Assembly (NCBI GenBank): GCA_043747595.1
Contig: JAYTOX010000008.1
Coordinates: 1-55,192 of the forward strand
Reading direction: 5' to 3'
Length of the DNA: 55,192 nucleotides
Source: JADKIH01 sp043747595
Lineage (GTDB): Bacteria; Bacteroidota; Bacteroidia; AKYH767-A; 2013-40CM-41-45
Of the stretch, positions 26,075 to 35,669 are shown piece after piece. Position numbers and translations under genes: made by a program. The stretch's first letter is position 1, and every line of letters begins with the position of its first letter. Under the pieces are notes generated by a model. That model made no database searches, had not been told where the DNA came from, and worked only from the letters and a program-made list of their open reading frames with translations.

Positions 26075-26393
26075 ATTTTTTTCAGTCAATTTAAGTCAGA
26101 AAAGTTAAGTGTGCAATATTTTGACTTTAGTTGTCAATTTATTAAATCTTCTTTGCAGTCTCAATTATGGTGGAATGACAATCAATCCTTGCTAGATTTT
26201 TTGAGAGTACAAAAGCATTGAGTTCTTTTTTATTTTTTAGTGCATCGAAATATTGAAATTAAACCGGCGCAGCGGTTGCAAGATTCTTTTTTTAAATAAA
26301 ACTTTTTGGCACGAAAAAGAACCTTGTTTTTTTTAATCAAGTAAGAATTCATCAAGTTCTAGATTGAAGTCTATTTAACAAAAAGTCTCCTAT
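26075..26393. other. Intergenic region
   Basis: About 320 AT-rich bases upstream of the WYL regulator and downstream of the DUF6268 gene. No gene, terminator or repeat was recognised. Confidence 0.4.
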
Positions 26394-27302
26394 TTAATCT
26401 AATCGAAATCGATACGCAAAACCTGTCGTCACAAACATGCCGTCATTTGGCTTACGATATATGCCTGCGTTCGATTGCAACTCATTCGCATTATTGTACA
26501 ATGTAAAGCTTCGGTAAAATGTTTCTCCGCCTTCTACATATAGTACTACATGCTTCGTCAGATACATGTTTACATAAATTTTTATTTCATTGTGCCCAAA
26601 TGATTTGTCGCCTTGTCTAACATAATAGCCGCCCGTTGTTGAAGATAATCGATAAGAACTAACTACCGAAAGGAAAGAAGCGCCGGCATATACTTTGGGC
26701 GAAAACTTATATTCGAAATTTAAATTGTTAGGCAGATCGCCAAACAAATTCATTTTTGAATTAATCTTCCAATCAATTCCAACAAGTGGTATAAAAAAAT
26801 CACCAAAAAATTCTCTGTTATAATACAATCCAAAATGATATTTTAATGTTTCTTTTTTCTTGTAGTTGAACATCACCACGCCACCCAATTGTGCGTCGTT
26901 CAAACTAATGTCTTTGTAGTCGGAATTAATTTTTGGTAAAACCAAAACTGTCATTCTCCAATTTTTATTTTTCAGTCCACGATCATAGCCTAGCAGAAGT
27001 GAAGTGCTATATAAATTTGTTTTGCCGGCTAAATTACCTTCTATCTGAAAATGCAATTTGGTATAGTCGCCACCAACTAAAATAACATCTTTATTTTTTT
27101 GTTCAAGGGGAACTAAAAAAGTAGCTTCTTGTTGGTAACCGGAAAGCGTGCTTCCTTTATCGGCATCATAGGGCTGCGAAGCGTATGATTCCATTTTAAC
27201 ATTAAGAAGATCGATGAAAGGTTGAGCAAATAAATTAGTATGAGCGCTAATTAAAAAAGCCATACTTATTAGTAGTACAGTAAATCGATTGTTTTTTTTC
27301 AT
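26394..27302 (-). CDS. DUF6268 outer-membrane beta-barrel protein
   Basis: 302 residues. The signal peptide ends at about residue 27 (AHTNLFAQP). The rest is a chain of amphipathic beta strands ending in an aromatic-rich strand (FVTTGFAYRFRLD). Conserved features match DUF6268: VPLEQKNKDVILVGGDYTKLHF, LGYDRGLKNKNWRMTV and GLYYNREFFGDFFIPLVGIDW. This family is found in Bacteroidota and predicted to be an outer-membrane protein; the substrate or role is unknown. It lies between the regulator and the helicase on the same strand, with gaps of over 200 bases, so a shared operon is unlikely. Confidence 0.75.
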   Translation of the reverse strand: MKKNNRFTVLLISMAFLISAHTNLFAQPFIDLLNVKMESYASQPYDADKGSTLSGYQQEATFLVPLEQKNKDVILVGGDYTKLHFQIEGNLAGKTNLYSTSLLLGYDRGLKNKNWRMTVLVLPKINSDYKDISLNDAQLGGVVMFNYKKKETLKYHFGLYYNREFFGDFFIPLVGIDWKINSKMNLFGDLPNNLNFEYKFSPKVYAGASFLSVVSSYRLSSTTGGYYVRQGDKSFGHNEIKIYVNMYLTKHVVLYVEGGETFYRSFTLYNNANELQSNAGIYRKPNDGMFVTTGFAYRFRLD

Positions 27303-27535
27303 GGATGAAGTAAAGAGCTTTTAGAGCCCCTGACTTTTGGTATACTCACAAGTCAAGAAAAAGTTCTTATGGAATTACAGTTGACTCTTACAGTTTTCCA
27401 AAAAATGATAAAGAATCGATCTTCGTTTTACAGCATAGCGTATTCCTCATAGTCTGAAATAGGAGCATAAGTTGAATAGCAGTTATACGGACAGTCTTAA
27501 TACTAAGGCATGTCAGTTCACGAATAAATAGTGCT

Positions 27536-28801
27536 TTAATCTCTCCTTCCGGAAGTTCTTTGTTTTCCTTGCCATCTCTTCTCACCGGTTTTTACTCCAG
27601 CCTTTTTAGGAGCATTCGACGGTCTCCGTTGGTGAGCTTGCTTTGGTGCTTTCACCGGATTGTTATCGATTAATGGATAAAGTGTGTTTTCTTTTATCGG
27701 AACTTTTTTACCGATAAGTTTTTCAATATCTTTTAAATATTCTTTTTCTTCTGCATCACAAAAGGATAAAGCTGTTCCTTTTGCACCGGCTCTTCCTGTT
27801 CTTCCTATACGATGAACATACGTCTCAGGAACATTTGGCATTTCGTAATTAATTACAAATTGAAGATCGTCAACGTCAATTCCTCTGGCAGCAATATCTG
27901 TTGCAACCAATACTCGTGTAGTTTGTGCTTTGAAATTTGTAAGCGCTCGTTGTCGTGCATTCTGTGCTTTGTTTCCGTGAATAGCCTCTGCTTTTATACT
28001 ATGTTGCACCAACGACTTCACAACTTTATCTGCTCCGTGCTTTGTGCGAGTAAAAACTAAAACTGTTTTAATATTTTTATCCTTTAAAATATCTAAAAGT
28101 AATTTTGTTTTATTTCCTTTATCTACATAATATAAAAATTGCGTGATCGTATCTGCAGTCGAAGACACAGGCGTTACTTCAACTTTAATAGGATTGTGAA
28201 GTATCGTATGTGAAAGTTTTACAATCTCCGGCGGCATGGTGGCAGAAAAAAACAATGACTGTCTTTTGTGTGGAAGTACCGCAATGATTTTTTTTACATC
28301 ATGAATAAAGCCCATGTCGAGCATTCTGTCTGCTTCATCTAAAACGAAAATCTGCACGTCGTGAAATGAAATATGTCTTTGGCCAAGAAGATCGAGTAAT
28401 CTTCCCGGTGTAGCAACTAGAATATCTACTCCTCTTTGAAGAGCTGCTACTTGTGAGCTTTGATTCACGCCACCAAAAATAACAGTTGATGTTAAACCTA
28501 AATGTCTACCGTATGTTTTGAAACTGTCGCCAATCTGTATAGCTAATTCTCTTGTTGGTGTAACAATTAGTGTTCTTATTTTTTTCTTTTTATCGTTTAG
28601 GTGAGGATTGTTAAGCAGCTGTAAAATTGGAATAGCGAATGCTGCGGTTTTTCCTGTACCGGTCTGAGCGCATCCTAAAAGATCTTTTCCTTCTAATACA
28701 ATTGGTATTGCTTGTTGTTGTATGGGTGTTGGTGTTGTGTAGCCTTCTTCTTTTAATGATTTTAGAATAGGGTCAATAATATTCAATGAGGTGAACTGCA
28801 T
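27536..28801 (-). CDS. DEAD-box ATP-dependent RNA helicase, RhlE type
   Basis: 421 residues. The Q motif is at 22-28 (TTPTPIQ). Motif I is AQTGTGKT (45-52), Ia PTRELA (82-87), Ib TPGR (131-134), II DEAD (155-158) and III SAT (186-188). In the second RecA domain ARGID (305-309) and HRIGRTGR (330-337) are intact. The basic tail after residue 385 (QAHQRRPSNAPKKAG) is rich in Lys, Arg and Gly, as in RhlE. It unwinds RNA duplexes, with likely roles in ribosome assembly and growth in the cold. All catalytic motifs are present, so it should be active. The gene has a long upstream region of about 300 bases. Confidence 0.95.
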   Translation of the reverse strand: MQFTSLNIIDPILKSLKEEGYTTPTPIQQQAIPIVLEGKDLLGCAQTGTGKTAAFAIPILQLLNNPHLNDKKKKIRTLIVTPTRELAIQIGDSFKTYGRHLGLTSTVIFGGVNQSSQVAALQRGVDILVATPGRLLDLLGQRHISFHDVQIFVLDEADRMLDMGFIHDVKKIIAVLPHKRQSLFFSATMPPEIVKLSHTILHNPIKVEVTPVSSTADTITQFLYYVDKGNKTKLLLDILKDKNIKTVLVFTRTKHGADKVVKSLVQHSIKAEAIHGNKAQNARQRALTNFKAQTTRVLVATDIAARGIDVDDLQFVINYEMPNVPETYVHRIGRTGRAGAKGTALSFCDAEEKEYLKDIEKLIGKKVPIKENTLYPLIDNNPVKAPKQAHQRRPSNAPKKAGVKTGEKRWQGKQRTSGRRD

Positions 28802-29102
28802 AATTGGTTTTTGTGAAATTTAGGGTTTTCGGGATAAATTAAGGTAAAAAGCACTCCCGAATGAATGGCTCGTTTAATACATGCGCAAGATACGATTTTT
28901 TACGTGAGTCGAAGGCGAGTTGTTTCGTTTCAATACCGTTTCAAGAATTATCGCTCTGAGTAAAATCGGAGTTTAAATAGAAATACTGTGAATTAATTTG
29001 CAATTTGAAGTGAACTACCTTAAAAACATAGTGGTTCTATGTTAAACGCAAGAGTAAATTTATTTTTATAGACTAATTAAAAGTCGATGAAAACAATCAC
29101 TT
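28802..29102. other. Leader region of the helicase gene
   Basis: About 300 bases between the SLC13 stop and the helicase start. It probably contains the helicase promoter. Long leaders are common for cold-induced RNA helicases, but I see no specific structure here. Confidence 0.35.
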
Positions 29103-30881
29103 TTAGAAAGGAATAAAATATGGAATGATCAGGGATGCGACAATCCAAATGAGAATGTTCAATGGAGTTCCAACTTTTACATAATCATTGAACCGATAAT
29201 TACCCGGGGCGTAAATCATAGCATTTACTTGATGGCCCATCGGTGTCATAAAACTGAGCGACGCTGCATAGGTTACTGCAAGAATTAAAGGACGCGAATC
29301 AATTCCCATTTCTTTAGCAGTAACAATTGCAATTGGAACAATCAATGCTGCTGTTGCATTGTTCGACATAAAATTTGTTATGATAAATGTGAGAGCAAAA
29401 AATGCAGACAGAACTACTCGGGGACCAAATGAACCAACGGTGTTTACAATGATTTCGGCCAAGAGTTTGGCGGCTCCTGTTTTTTCTAATGCAGCACCGA
29501 GCGACAAAATACCGGCAAGCATAAATATTACTTTCCAATTAATGGCCCTGTACGCTGCTTCGTTATTGATAAACCTAAAAAGAACTAAAGCTACTACTCC
29601 AACAGTTGCACTTAACTCAACCGGAGCAATTTTTAAAGCTGTGACTAAAACTATTCCGGATACTATTGCTACAATGCTGGCTGTTTTTAAGAAATTTGTT
29701 GGTTGATGTTCTGTTTCTGAAATAACTAATATGTCGTCGCTATTTTTTAAAGCGTTTACTATTTCTTTGTGGGCATAAATTAAAAGCACATCGCCCGATT
29801 TAAGTTTTACATTTCCAAGTTTCTGATGGATTATTTCATCGCGATGTCTAATTGCCAAAACTGTTGCTCCTTCGAAATGCGCTCTAAAATTGTATTTTTT
29901 CAGCGAGTAATTTTCCATTTTAGAATTTACCTTCACCATTGCTTCCAGATGAACCATATTGCTTGTTAATGGAAGGTTATGATTAAGTATTTTTTCTGAT
30001 TTTAGTATCACTCCTTCAAGCGCCATTAGTTTTTTTAATTTCTCTATATCGCAACTTACTGTTAAAAGATCGCCAGCTTGTAAGATGAAACCGGGGAAAG
30101 GTGTAAGTTGAATGTCATCTCTTATTATTTGAATAATTTCAATTTCTATACTTTTTACAAGTCGCGAATTCTTTATTGATGAGCCAACAGATTTGGCATT
30201 TGGCAATAATATTATTTCTGTGATATATCTTTCAAGCTGAAATTTATCTTCTAAATTTTCTTCTAGTTGTCTATCTGGCAATAATCGGTTACCAATTAAA
30301 ACCATATATAGAATCCCTGTCAATAAAAGAATTATGCCGACTGGTGCCATCTCAAACATTCTGATGGGCATAAGTCCTGCTCGTTCAGTAATGCCGCCAA
30401 CTAAAATATTTGTTGATGTTCCTATGAGTGTACAAGTTCCGCCCAACAAAGCAGCATACGCAAGAGGAATTAATAACTTTGACGGATTAATTCTAGTTTG
30501 TTTTGATATTTTTATAACAACAGGCAAAAGCAATGCAACAACAGCAGTGTCGTTCATAAAAGCAGAAACAGTTCCTGATAAAAGCATTAAAAATGTAAGG
30601 GTAAGTAGATAGCTTTTTAGGCCAATCCTTTTCAAAAAATTTCCGGCACCATTCAGAGCACCCGATTTATTTATAGCTTCACTTATAACAAACATACAAG
30701 CAACCGTTATGGTAGCTGAATTGGTAAAGCCTGAAAATCCTTCATGAGGTGTCAATATCCCTGTTACCATTAACATGGTCATGATAATTATTGAAATCGT
30801 ATCAATACCAAACTTTTCTGTAATGAACAGATAAAGTGTAAGGACAATAGTTGCTAATACGATTCCAATTTCTAATGTCAT
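29103..30881 (-). CDS. SLC13-family permease with two RCK_C (TrkA-C) domains
   Basis: 592 residues. Two hydrophobic halves, about 1-200 and 395-592, flank a cytosolic part (205-370) with two RCK_C/TrkA-C domains (IEIIQIIRDDIQLTPFPGFILQAGD and ATVLAIRHRDEIIHQKL). SLC13 landmarks are present: FMNDTAVVALLLPV, LLGGTCTLIGTSTN, FIITNFMSNNATAALIVP and SFMTPMGHQVNAMIY. Such proteins carry divalent anions such as sulfate or dicarboxylates, usually with Na+. The RCK_C domains probably bind a regulator ligand. The substrate cannot be deduced. No sulfate-assimilation genes are next to it. Confidence 0.9.
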   Translation of the reverse strand: MTLEIGIVLATIVLTLYLFITEKFGIDTISIIIMTMLMVTGILTPHEGFSGFTNSATITVACMFVISEAINKSGALNGAGNFLKRIGLKSYLLTLTFLMLLSGTVSAFMNDTAVVALLLPVVIKISKQTRINPSKLLIPLAYAALLGGTCTLIGTSTNILVGGITERAGLMPIRMFEMAPVGIILLLTGILYMVLIGNRLLPDRQLEENLEDKFQLERYITEIILLPNAKSVGSSIKNSRLVKSIEIEIIQIIRDDIQLTPFPGFILQAGDLLTVSCDIEKLKKLMALEGVILKSEKILNHNLPLTSNMVHLEAMVKVNSKMENYSLKKYNFRAHFEGATVLAIRHRDEIIHQKLGNVKLKSGDVLLIYAHKEIVNALKNSDDILVISETEHQPTNFLKTASIVAIVSGIVLVTALKIAPVELSATVGVVALVLFRFINNEAAYRAINWKVIFMLAGILSLGAALEKTGAAKLLAEIIVNTVGSFGPRVVLSAFFALTFIITNFMSNNATAALIVPIAIVTAKEMGIDSRPLILAVTYAASLSFMTPMGHQVNAMIYAPGNYRFNDYVKVGTPLNILIWIVASLIIPYFIPF

Positions 30882-31348
30882 TCTTTGTTTATTTTTTTAT
30901 AGCAAAAAATATTCTTTAATAATATAGATGAATATTGAATTGAATGGACAAGGGTTTTCTTGGTTCAGACCAACTCAATAAATAATTTAAGAACGACGAG
31001 TTCTGATAAAAATAATTAATATTTAAAGCTAATAATCAAAAAAGGATATTCTTTCAAAGATAGAATAATCGATGGAAAAATAAAATCTATCGTCAGAAAA
31101 CTATTAACCAATGCCATGTTGAATTCATTGTTTTAAATGAGATGCAATTAACATTGAAGTACTAATAAGGTCTATTTTGCATTTATTTTATTTGGCAGAT
31201 GGTTATTAAACCTACAAATCCTTTGTTTTTTATAGTAGGTGCTGAGTGTTATTTTTCTGCTTCGTTCGTACTGTTTTCAGTAACCAGAAAAGAATTCCTG
31301 TCTTTTTTAGGAAATAAAATCAAAAGATTAAATAAGTTGTCATGGTAC
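30882..31348. other. Intergenic region
   Basis: About 470 AT-rich bases upstream of the SLC13 gene. A 62-codon plus-strand frame (31199-31387) overlaps a terminator hairpin and has no recognisable features, so I do not call it a gene. Confidence 0.4.
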
Positions 31349-31386
31349 AAAAAAAGAAAGCCTCCGATTTCTCGAAGGCTTTCTTA
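31349..31386 (-). terminator. Rho-independent terminator of the PKD/DUF7619-like T9SS gene
   Basis: Read on the minus strand, AGAAAGCCT and AGGCTTTCT arms enclose a short loop and run into seven T. It lies 20 bases after the stop codon at 31406. Confidence 0.85.
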
Positions 31387-31405
31387 AAATTAAATCACCA
31401 CAATG

Positions 31406-33637
31406 TTATTTCATAACAACCATTTGCTTAATAATAGTTTGATTGCCATTTCTAATTCGAACGGAATAAACGCCTGCCGGTAATTGATTGTAGATGAACG
31501 AAATTTTATTAATACCTGTGTTGATTTGAACGGAGCTAAGAGCTTGAACTTTGCCTAGCAAATTAATAATCTCGATAGTAGCACTCGTTCTTCCAAAGGC
31601 CGAGAATGAAATTTCAAAATCGCCGGAAGTTGGATTAGGATAGATCGTGGTACCTCTGCTATCAATTAATTCAAATGTTTCAGTAATCACATTCGGAATG
31701 TTTAATCCTGCTAAACAACCAAATGAATTTCCAACCACTAAACCATAATCTCCATTTGCAGTTGCTATATAGTATTCGCCAGTTGCACCTTGAATGGAAT
31801 CGTTATTGTAGTACCACTGGTAATTTGCATAGCCGCTGTTAGCCCATAATGTATCGCCTATTTGAGTTACATTTAATCCTGTAGGAGACGGTGCAACATT
31901 TACATAATTGATTTGCGTAAGTGTATCTGCTCCTAGCGCATTGGTTACAATCAGTCGAACATTGTATTGTCCGGCGGTGTTATAACAAATTACACCCGGA
32001 TTGGCGCTTGTACTTAAAGTAGGATTACCACCCGGAAAACTCCATTGATACGAAGCTGCTGATGTTGAATTATTGCTAAAGCTTATGCATGAACTTTGAC
32101 AAATTGTTGGATCTGCAGTGTTAAATGCTGCGGCAGGATATTGAAGACTGCTCAAAGTAGATAAAGCAGTATTAGTAATAATATCGCTGTTCAAATCAAA
32201 AAAGATATGAGCAGTATTTGTGATCGGTGTTGGGTCTGCAAGTCCCGCTTTCGGATGAATGTTATAAGCAACAAATCCATGGCTCCCCGGCTCATTGATA
32301 TTACTATCGGGAAGTAAGATATTGTTGAATGTAAATCTTACTGCACCATTCGCATCCATTTGTGTACTTACGGGATTACTGCTTCCAATAATTTTGAATG
32401 TGTTCAGATCGAGATTTGAGTTGAGTGTGTCTAGTATAACCACAGTAAAAGCAGTATCGTTTCCGGTGTTTTGGAAGTTTACGGTATAATTGAATTCACT
32501 ATTCATCGGAACATAATGTTGTGATGAAACACCTTGCGGGGTAACCATCTTTTCATTTGGATCGCACGAGCAAGAAACAACAAATGAAAAACTATCAGGC
32601 AATGCCATCAAAAAAGTTCCGCCTGTGTCAAATACCGAATCGACTGTATTGTACCAAACCGTTTGTCCTGCGCCGGGATCAGTGAATGCAAACCATGGGC
32701 TTCCAATATGAAATGTTTGACCAGGTAAGAGGTTATTGTAATACCAGATTAATGTATCACCAGCTATTACATTCGGCATTGGAGTTGCAGATGCCAATGG
32801 CAAATTAGAGGAATGAACCAAGGTAATACTTCCGCTTACTGGAATAAATCCACTGTTTTTATGGTCGATATAAGAGTATCCGTTTCCATTGCATCTCATC
32901 GGATGATGCCATACATAAAAGATCTGATTATAATAAACAGCTGCTGAAAATAATCCGAAATCATTTCCGGTTGATGAAGGAGGAATAGTTCTAGTATAAC
33001 TGGATGGTGAGCTGCTGAGTGAAAAAGTTGGAGGAATAATTGGAGCAACAGTGTAAGTTCCGGTATCAAGTATAATGCTGTAATGTCCGTTGAAGTCGGT
33101 GAAAGCGTTAAAATTATTTGGTGAAATTAGTAAACGCTGATTTGCCAAACCTATCTCACTTCCATCACGAATTCCATTTTGATTTATGTCGAAATAAACA
33201 TCGCCTTGAATTGTGCCGGCATTTCCGCCTACATAAAATCCATTTAGCAAAACATTATCACTCGGAACTTGTGTCGGAAATGGCCAGCCTTGCATAACGT
33301 ATGAAATTACGTGAACATCATAAGGGCCTGTTGGCGTATTTGATGGAATGGTAAAATCAACATGCATAGAATCACTGTAAGGGCCGGGCCATGAGCCGGG
33401 ATAGATATTGATATTCGGATCAAAAGAATTTACATAAACAATTGTTGCACCTTGTTGAATATAAACGTCTGTCATTCCCATTGGAGGGCTACCCATAGAA
33501 ATAACTCCATTTGCTACAGTGATTGTAGTGGTGAGTGTTTGTCCTTTCGCGCCATAATTTGGTCTGATGGAAACGACTTGAGCCAGACTAAAGAGTGATA
33601 GAATGGAAAAGGCAAAGAAGAGTAGAGTTCTTTTCAT
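31406..33637 (-). CDS. T9SS cargo: SdrD-B-like, DUF7619-like and PKD domains
   Basis: 743 residues with a signal peptide (MKRTLLFFAFSILSLFSLAQ). Residues 20-135 are a beta-sandwich (VVSIRPNYGAKGQTLTTTI, VPSDNVLLNGFYVGG). Residues 140-225 resemble an SdrD-B domain with an Asp-rich calcium-binding-like loop (DVYFDINQNGIRDGSE). Residues 350-510 form a DUF7619/DUF11-like domain (SCDPNEKMVTPQG, FNYTVNFQNTGNDTAF, NTAHIFFDLNSDIITNT). Residues 520-600 form a PKD domain (SYQWSFPGGNP, VRLIVTNALGADT). Residues 670-743 are a type A T9SS sorting domain (TIYPNPTSGDFEIS, LPAGVYSVRI). A paralogue with the SdrD-B and DUF7619-like parts lies at 39776. It is probably a secreted surface adhesin. Confidence 0.88.
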   Translation of the reverse strand: MKRTLLFFAFSILSLFSLAQVVSIRPNYGAKGQTLTTTITVANGVISMGSPPMGMTDVYIQQGATIVYVNSFDPNINIYPGSWPGPYSDSMHVDFTIPSNTPTGPYDVHVISYVMQGWPFPTQVPSDNVLLNGFYVGGNAGTIQGDVYFDINQNGIRDGSEIGLANQRLLISPNNFNAFTDFNGHYSIILDTGTYTVAPIIPPTFSLSSSPSSYTRTIPPSSTGNDFGLFSAAVYYNQIFYVWHHPMRCNGNGYSYIDHKNSGFIPVSGSITLVHSSNLPLASATPMPNVIAGDTLIWYYNNLLPGQTFHIGSPWFAFTDPGAGQTVWYNTVDSVFDTGGTFLMALPDSFSFVVSCSCDPNEKMVTPQGVSSQHYVPMNSEFNYTVNFQNTGNDTAFTVVILDTLNSNLDLNTFKIIGSSNPVSTQMDANGAVRFTFNNILLPDSNINEPGSHGFVAYNIHPKAGLADPTPITNTAHIFFDLNSDIITNTALSTLSSLQYPAAAFNTADPTICQSSCISFSNNSTSAASYQWSFPGGNPTLSTSANPGVICYNTAGQYNVRLIVTNALGADTLTQINYVNVAPSPTGLNVTQIGDTLWANSGYANYQWYYNNDSIQGATGEYYIATANGDYGLVVGNSFGCLAGLNIPNVITETFELIDSRGTTIYPNPTSGDFEISFSAFGRTSATIEIINLLGKVQALSSVQINTGINKISFIYNQLPAGVYSVRIRNGNQTIIKQMVVMK

Positions 33638-33919
33638 GATTAGGGAGTTTTACAAATGTAAATCTAAGAGAAAATAAATTGCCGACTCCAAATACTATTG
33701 AATTTTGGCGAACACTCAAATAGCAGCAATAAACAGAGCTAAAACATGGACGAGTTTGTGCGTCAGAAACTAAATAGAGGTGCTTTTCCATTTATTAAAG
33801 GGGATTAAGGGTGCTAAAATAGTAGACTATATGAAAATGAATAAAACTGTCGGAACGCCTGACAATTTTTCAATGAAATAAAAATGCATCATTTGTATTG
33901 AACGCTCGTATCTTATTAA

Positions 33920-35440
33920 TTATTTTTCCTCTTCAATCTTGTAGATATACGACGTCTGATTTTTATTATGCCAATTCATTTTATTCAGTAGCCAATCGAT
34001 ATAAGATGGTTCTATCGTAGTTTCATAAGTAAGGTGAACGTATTTTTTTAATGCCAGTACTCTCTGAACTATATGGTCGCGTTGCATGAATACTACATAA
34101 TTCGGTCGCGATTCAGTTGGGGTTTTCAAATAAAACTTTTTGTAAAAAGTTGAATCAGGCTCTACACTGGTGATCCTATAAACTTTCGTAAATTTTTTCA
34201 TGTAGAATTGTGGCGGAATTAAAATGTCGTCACGATTACTATCTTCTATCACAATACTTTTTACGTCGCCTTTATTAGCTAGGTAAACCATCGATTCAAC
34301 ACGATTTCTTTTTGAATAAGAAATTGTAACAACAACTAAAGGAATTGTATTGATTACCCAAAAGAAGATCCATAAGTTGCGATAAAGCCTAGTGTGTTTT
34401 TTCCAAAATTCAGAACCATTTTTAAATTCTTCCCATCCAATAAAGCCAAGTACAATAATAAAAGGGATAACTGGTAGTATAAATCGTTCTTGCTTATTTG
34501 GAAAGTAAGAGTGAAATGCAAGAAAAATAAAGGCAGGAAGAAATAAATACAAATGCTTTTTCCAGTTCCTAAAAAATCCGAAGAAAAGAAATAAACTGAT
34601 TGGAGGAATAAGTAGCCCGGCAATCAATACAAAATACATGTACCAGTAATTAGTAAAATATGCTGTCGCATTTTCCTGATTATATCGGTAGTATTCTTGA
34701 AATTCAACAAATGGTTTTCCAAAAATTAAATAATCGGGCACTGCTTGGATCAGCGTAGCAGGGATTGCAAAAGCAACAAAAAATAAAACAGACGATTTTA
34801 TTTTGCCCTTAAAAAAAAGTGCTAATGAGATTCCTCCGGCAAATAAAATTGTTTGATAACGTATCGAGAAAGCAATGGCGAGCATTAGTCCGGCTACACA
34901 AATCGATTTCCAATTGAAACGATCGTCGTCGCGAATAATTAGCCATGTTGCATACATAAGAGGAGGAACGCAAGCGAATTCAACTAAATTTCTCACACTT
35001 AAAAATGGCATAAACCAAAAAACAGACAATAAAAGTCCGGTCATTCGTGCTGCATGTTTCCCACTTAGTTTTTCAGCAATCTTGAAGCCGGAGTACACTA
35101 CAACCATAGAAGCAAGTGCATGAAGAGCACGAACAATAACCATTTTTCCTTGAGGACTTTCAAAGCCGATAAATTTGAAAAAGAGAAAAAGTAAGTAATG
35201 AACGCCCGGATAAAAAAAGCTATGTCCTGTTGCCGGCGCATTTGGATGTTGAGCATCGGGATACCAAGTGTCGTAGTTATAGCCATTCACCCAGGCTTGA
35301 GCATTTTCAATAACCAGAAAATGATCGTCAGACATACCATAACCTTTTGCAAAGAGGACGGAAAATAATCTTAAAATAAAACCAATCCATAAGATGAGCT
35401 GAAGTGGTTTATCGTCCCATAATTTTTTCAATGTGTTCAT
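33920..35440 (-). CDS. GT-C membrane glycosyltransferase, GT22 (Alg9/PIG-B)-like
   Basis: 506 residues with about ten membrane segments. The first periplasmic loop carries an acidic pair Asp38-Asp39 (YGMSDDHFLVIE), the usual catalytic place of GT-C enzymes. At 310-320, HSYFPNKQERF matches the H-K-E-x-R-F region of GT22 mannosyltransferases. SIRYQTILF (192-200) also fits. The last 110 residues are soluble and lie outside the membrane. GT-C enzymes use a polyprenyl-phosphate sugar donor; acceptor and sugar are unknown, and GT39 is the alternative family. It is divergent from the GT87 gene at 35670, with 230 bases between, so the two may serve one envelope-glycan pathway. Confidence 0.75.
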   Translation of the reverse strand: MNTLKKLWDDKPLQLILWIGFILRLFSVLFAKGYGMSDDHFLVIENAQAWVNGYNYDTWYPDAQHPNAPATGHSFFYPGVHYLLFLFFKFIGFESPQGKMVIVRALHALASMVVVYSGFKIAEKLSGKHAARMTGLLLSVFWFMPFLSVRNLVEFACVPPLMYATWLIIRDDDRFNWKSICVAGLMLAIAFSIRYQTILFAGGISLALFFKGKIKSSVLFFVAFAIPATLIQAVPDYLIFGKPFVEFQEYYRYNQENATAYFTNYWYMYFVLIAGLLIPPISLFLFFGFFRNWKKHLYLFLPAFIFLAFHSYFPNKQERFILPVIPFIIVLGFIGWEEFKNGSEFWKKHTRLYRNLWIFFWVINTIPLVVVTISYSKRNRVESMVYLANKGDVKSIVIEDSNRDDILIPPQFYMKKFTKVYRITSVEPDSTFYKKFYLKTPTESRPNYVVFMQRDHIVQRVLALKKYVHLTYETTIEPSYIDWLLNKMNWHNKNQTSYIYKIEEEK

Positions 35441-35669
35441 GCCTGTTTCCTTATTGTGGTCGTAAATGTACTATTTCTATGAATGAATTAGCAACAAGTA
35501 TGTGTAGCTATAAACACATAGTTGTTCAGTAAAGTTGTTTGAAAATAATTAGTCCTTTGAGATTTGGGCGTTGTTTTTTTGAAAGGCAACGGTAAATTTG
35601 CGGTGAAAGAAGGGCGATAAGAAAATCAGCAATATAGACTTTGGCCTACAATAAATTGTTCAAGACGAT

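Noticed and set aside
23866..31000. tRNA or rRNA genes anywhere in the gaps
   Set aside because: No cloverleaf with the usual T-loop motif or rRNA-like conserved stretch was recognised on either strand.
31199..31387. 62-codon plus-strand frame upstream of the PKD cargo terminator
   Set aside because: It overlaps a clear terminator hairpin, has no recognisable domain and lies opposite the 3' end of a real gene; chance frame.
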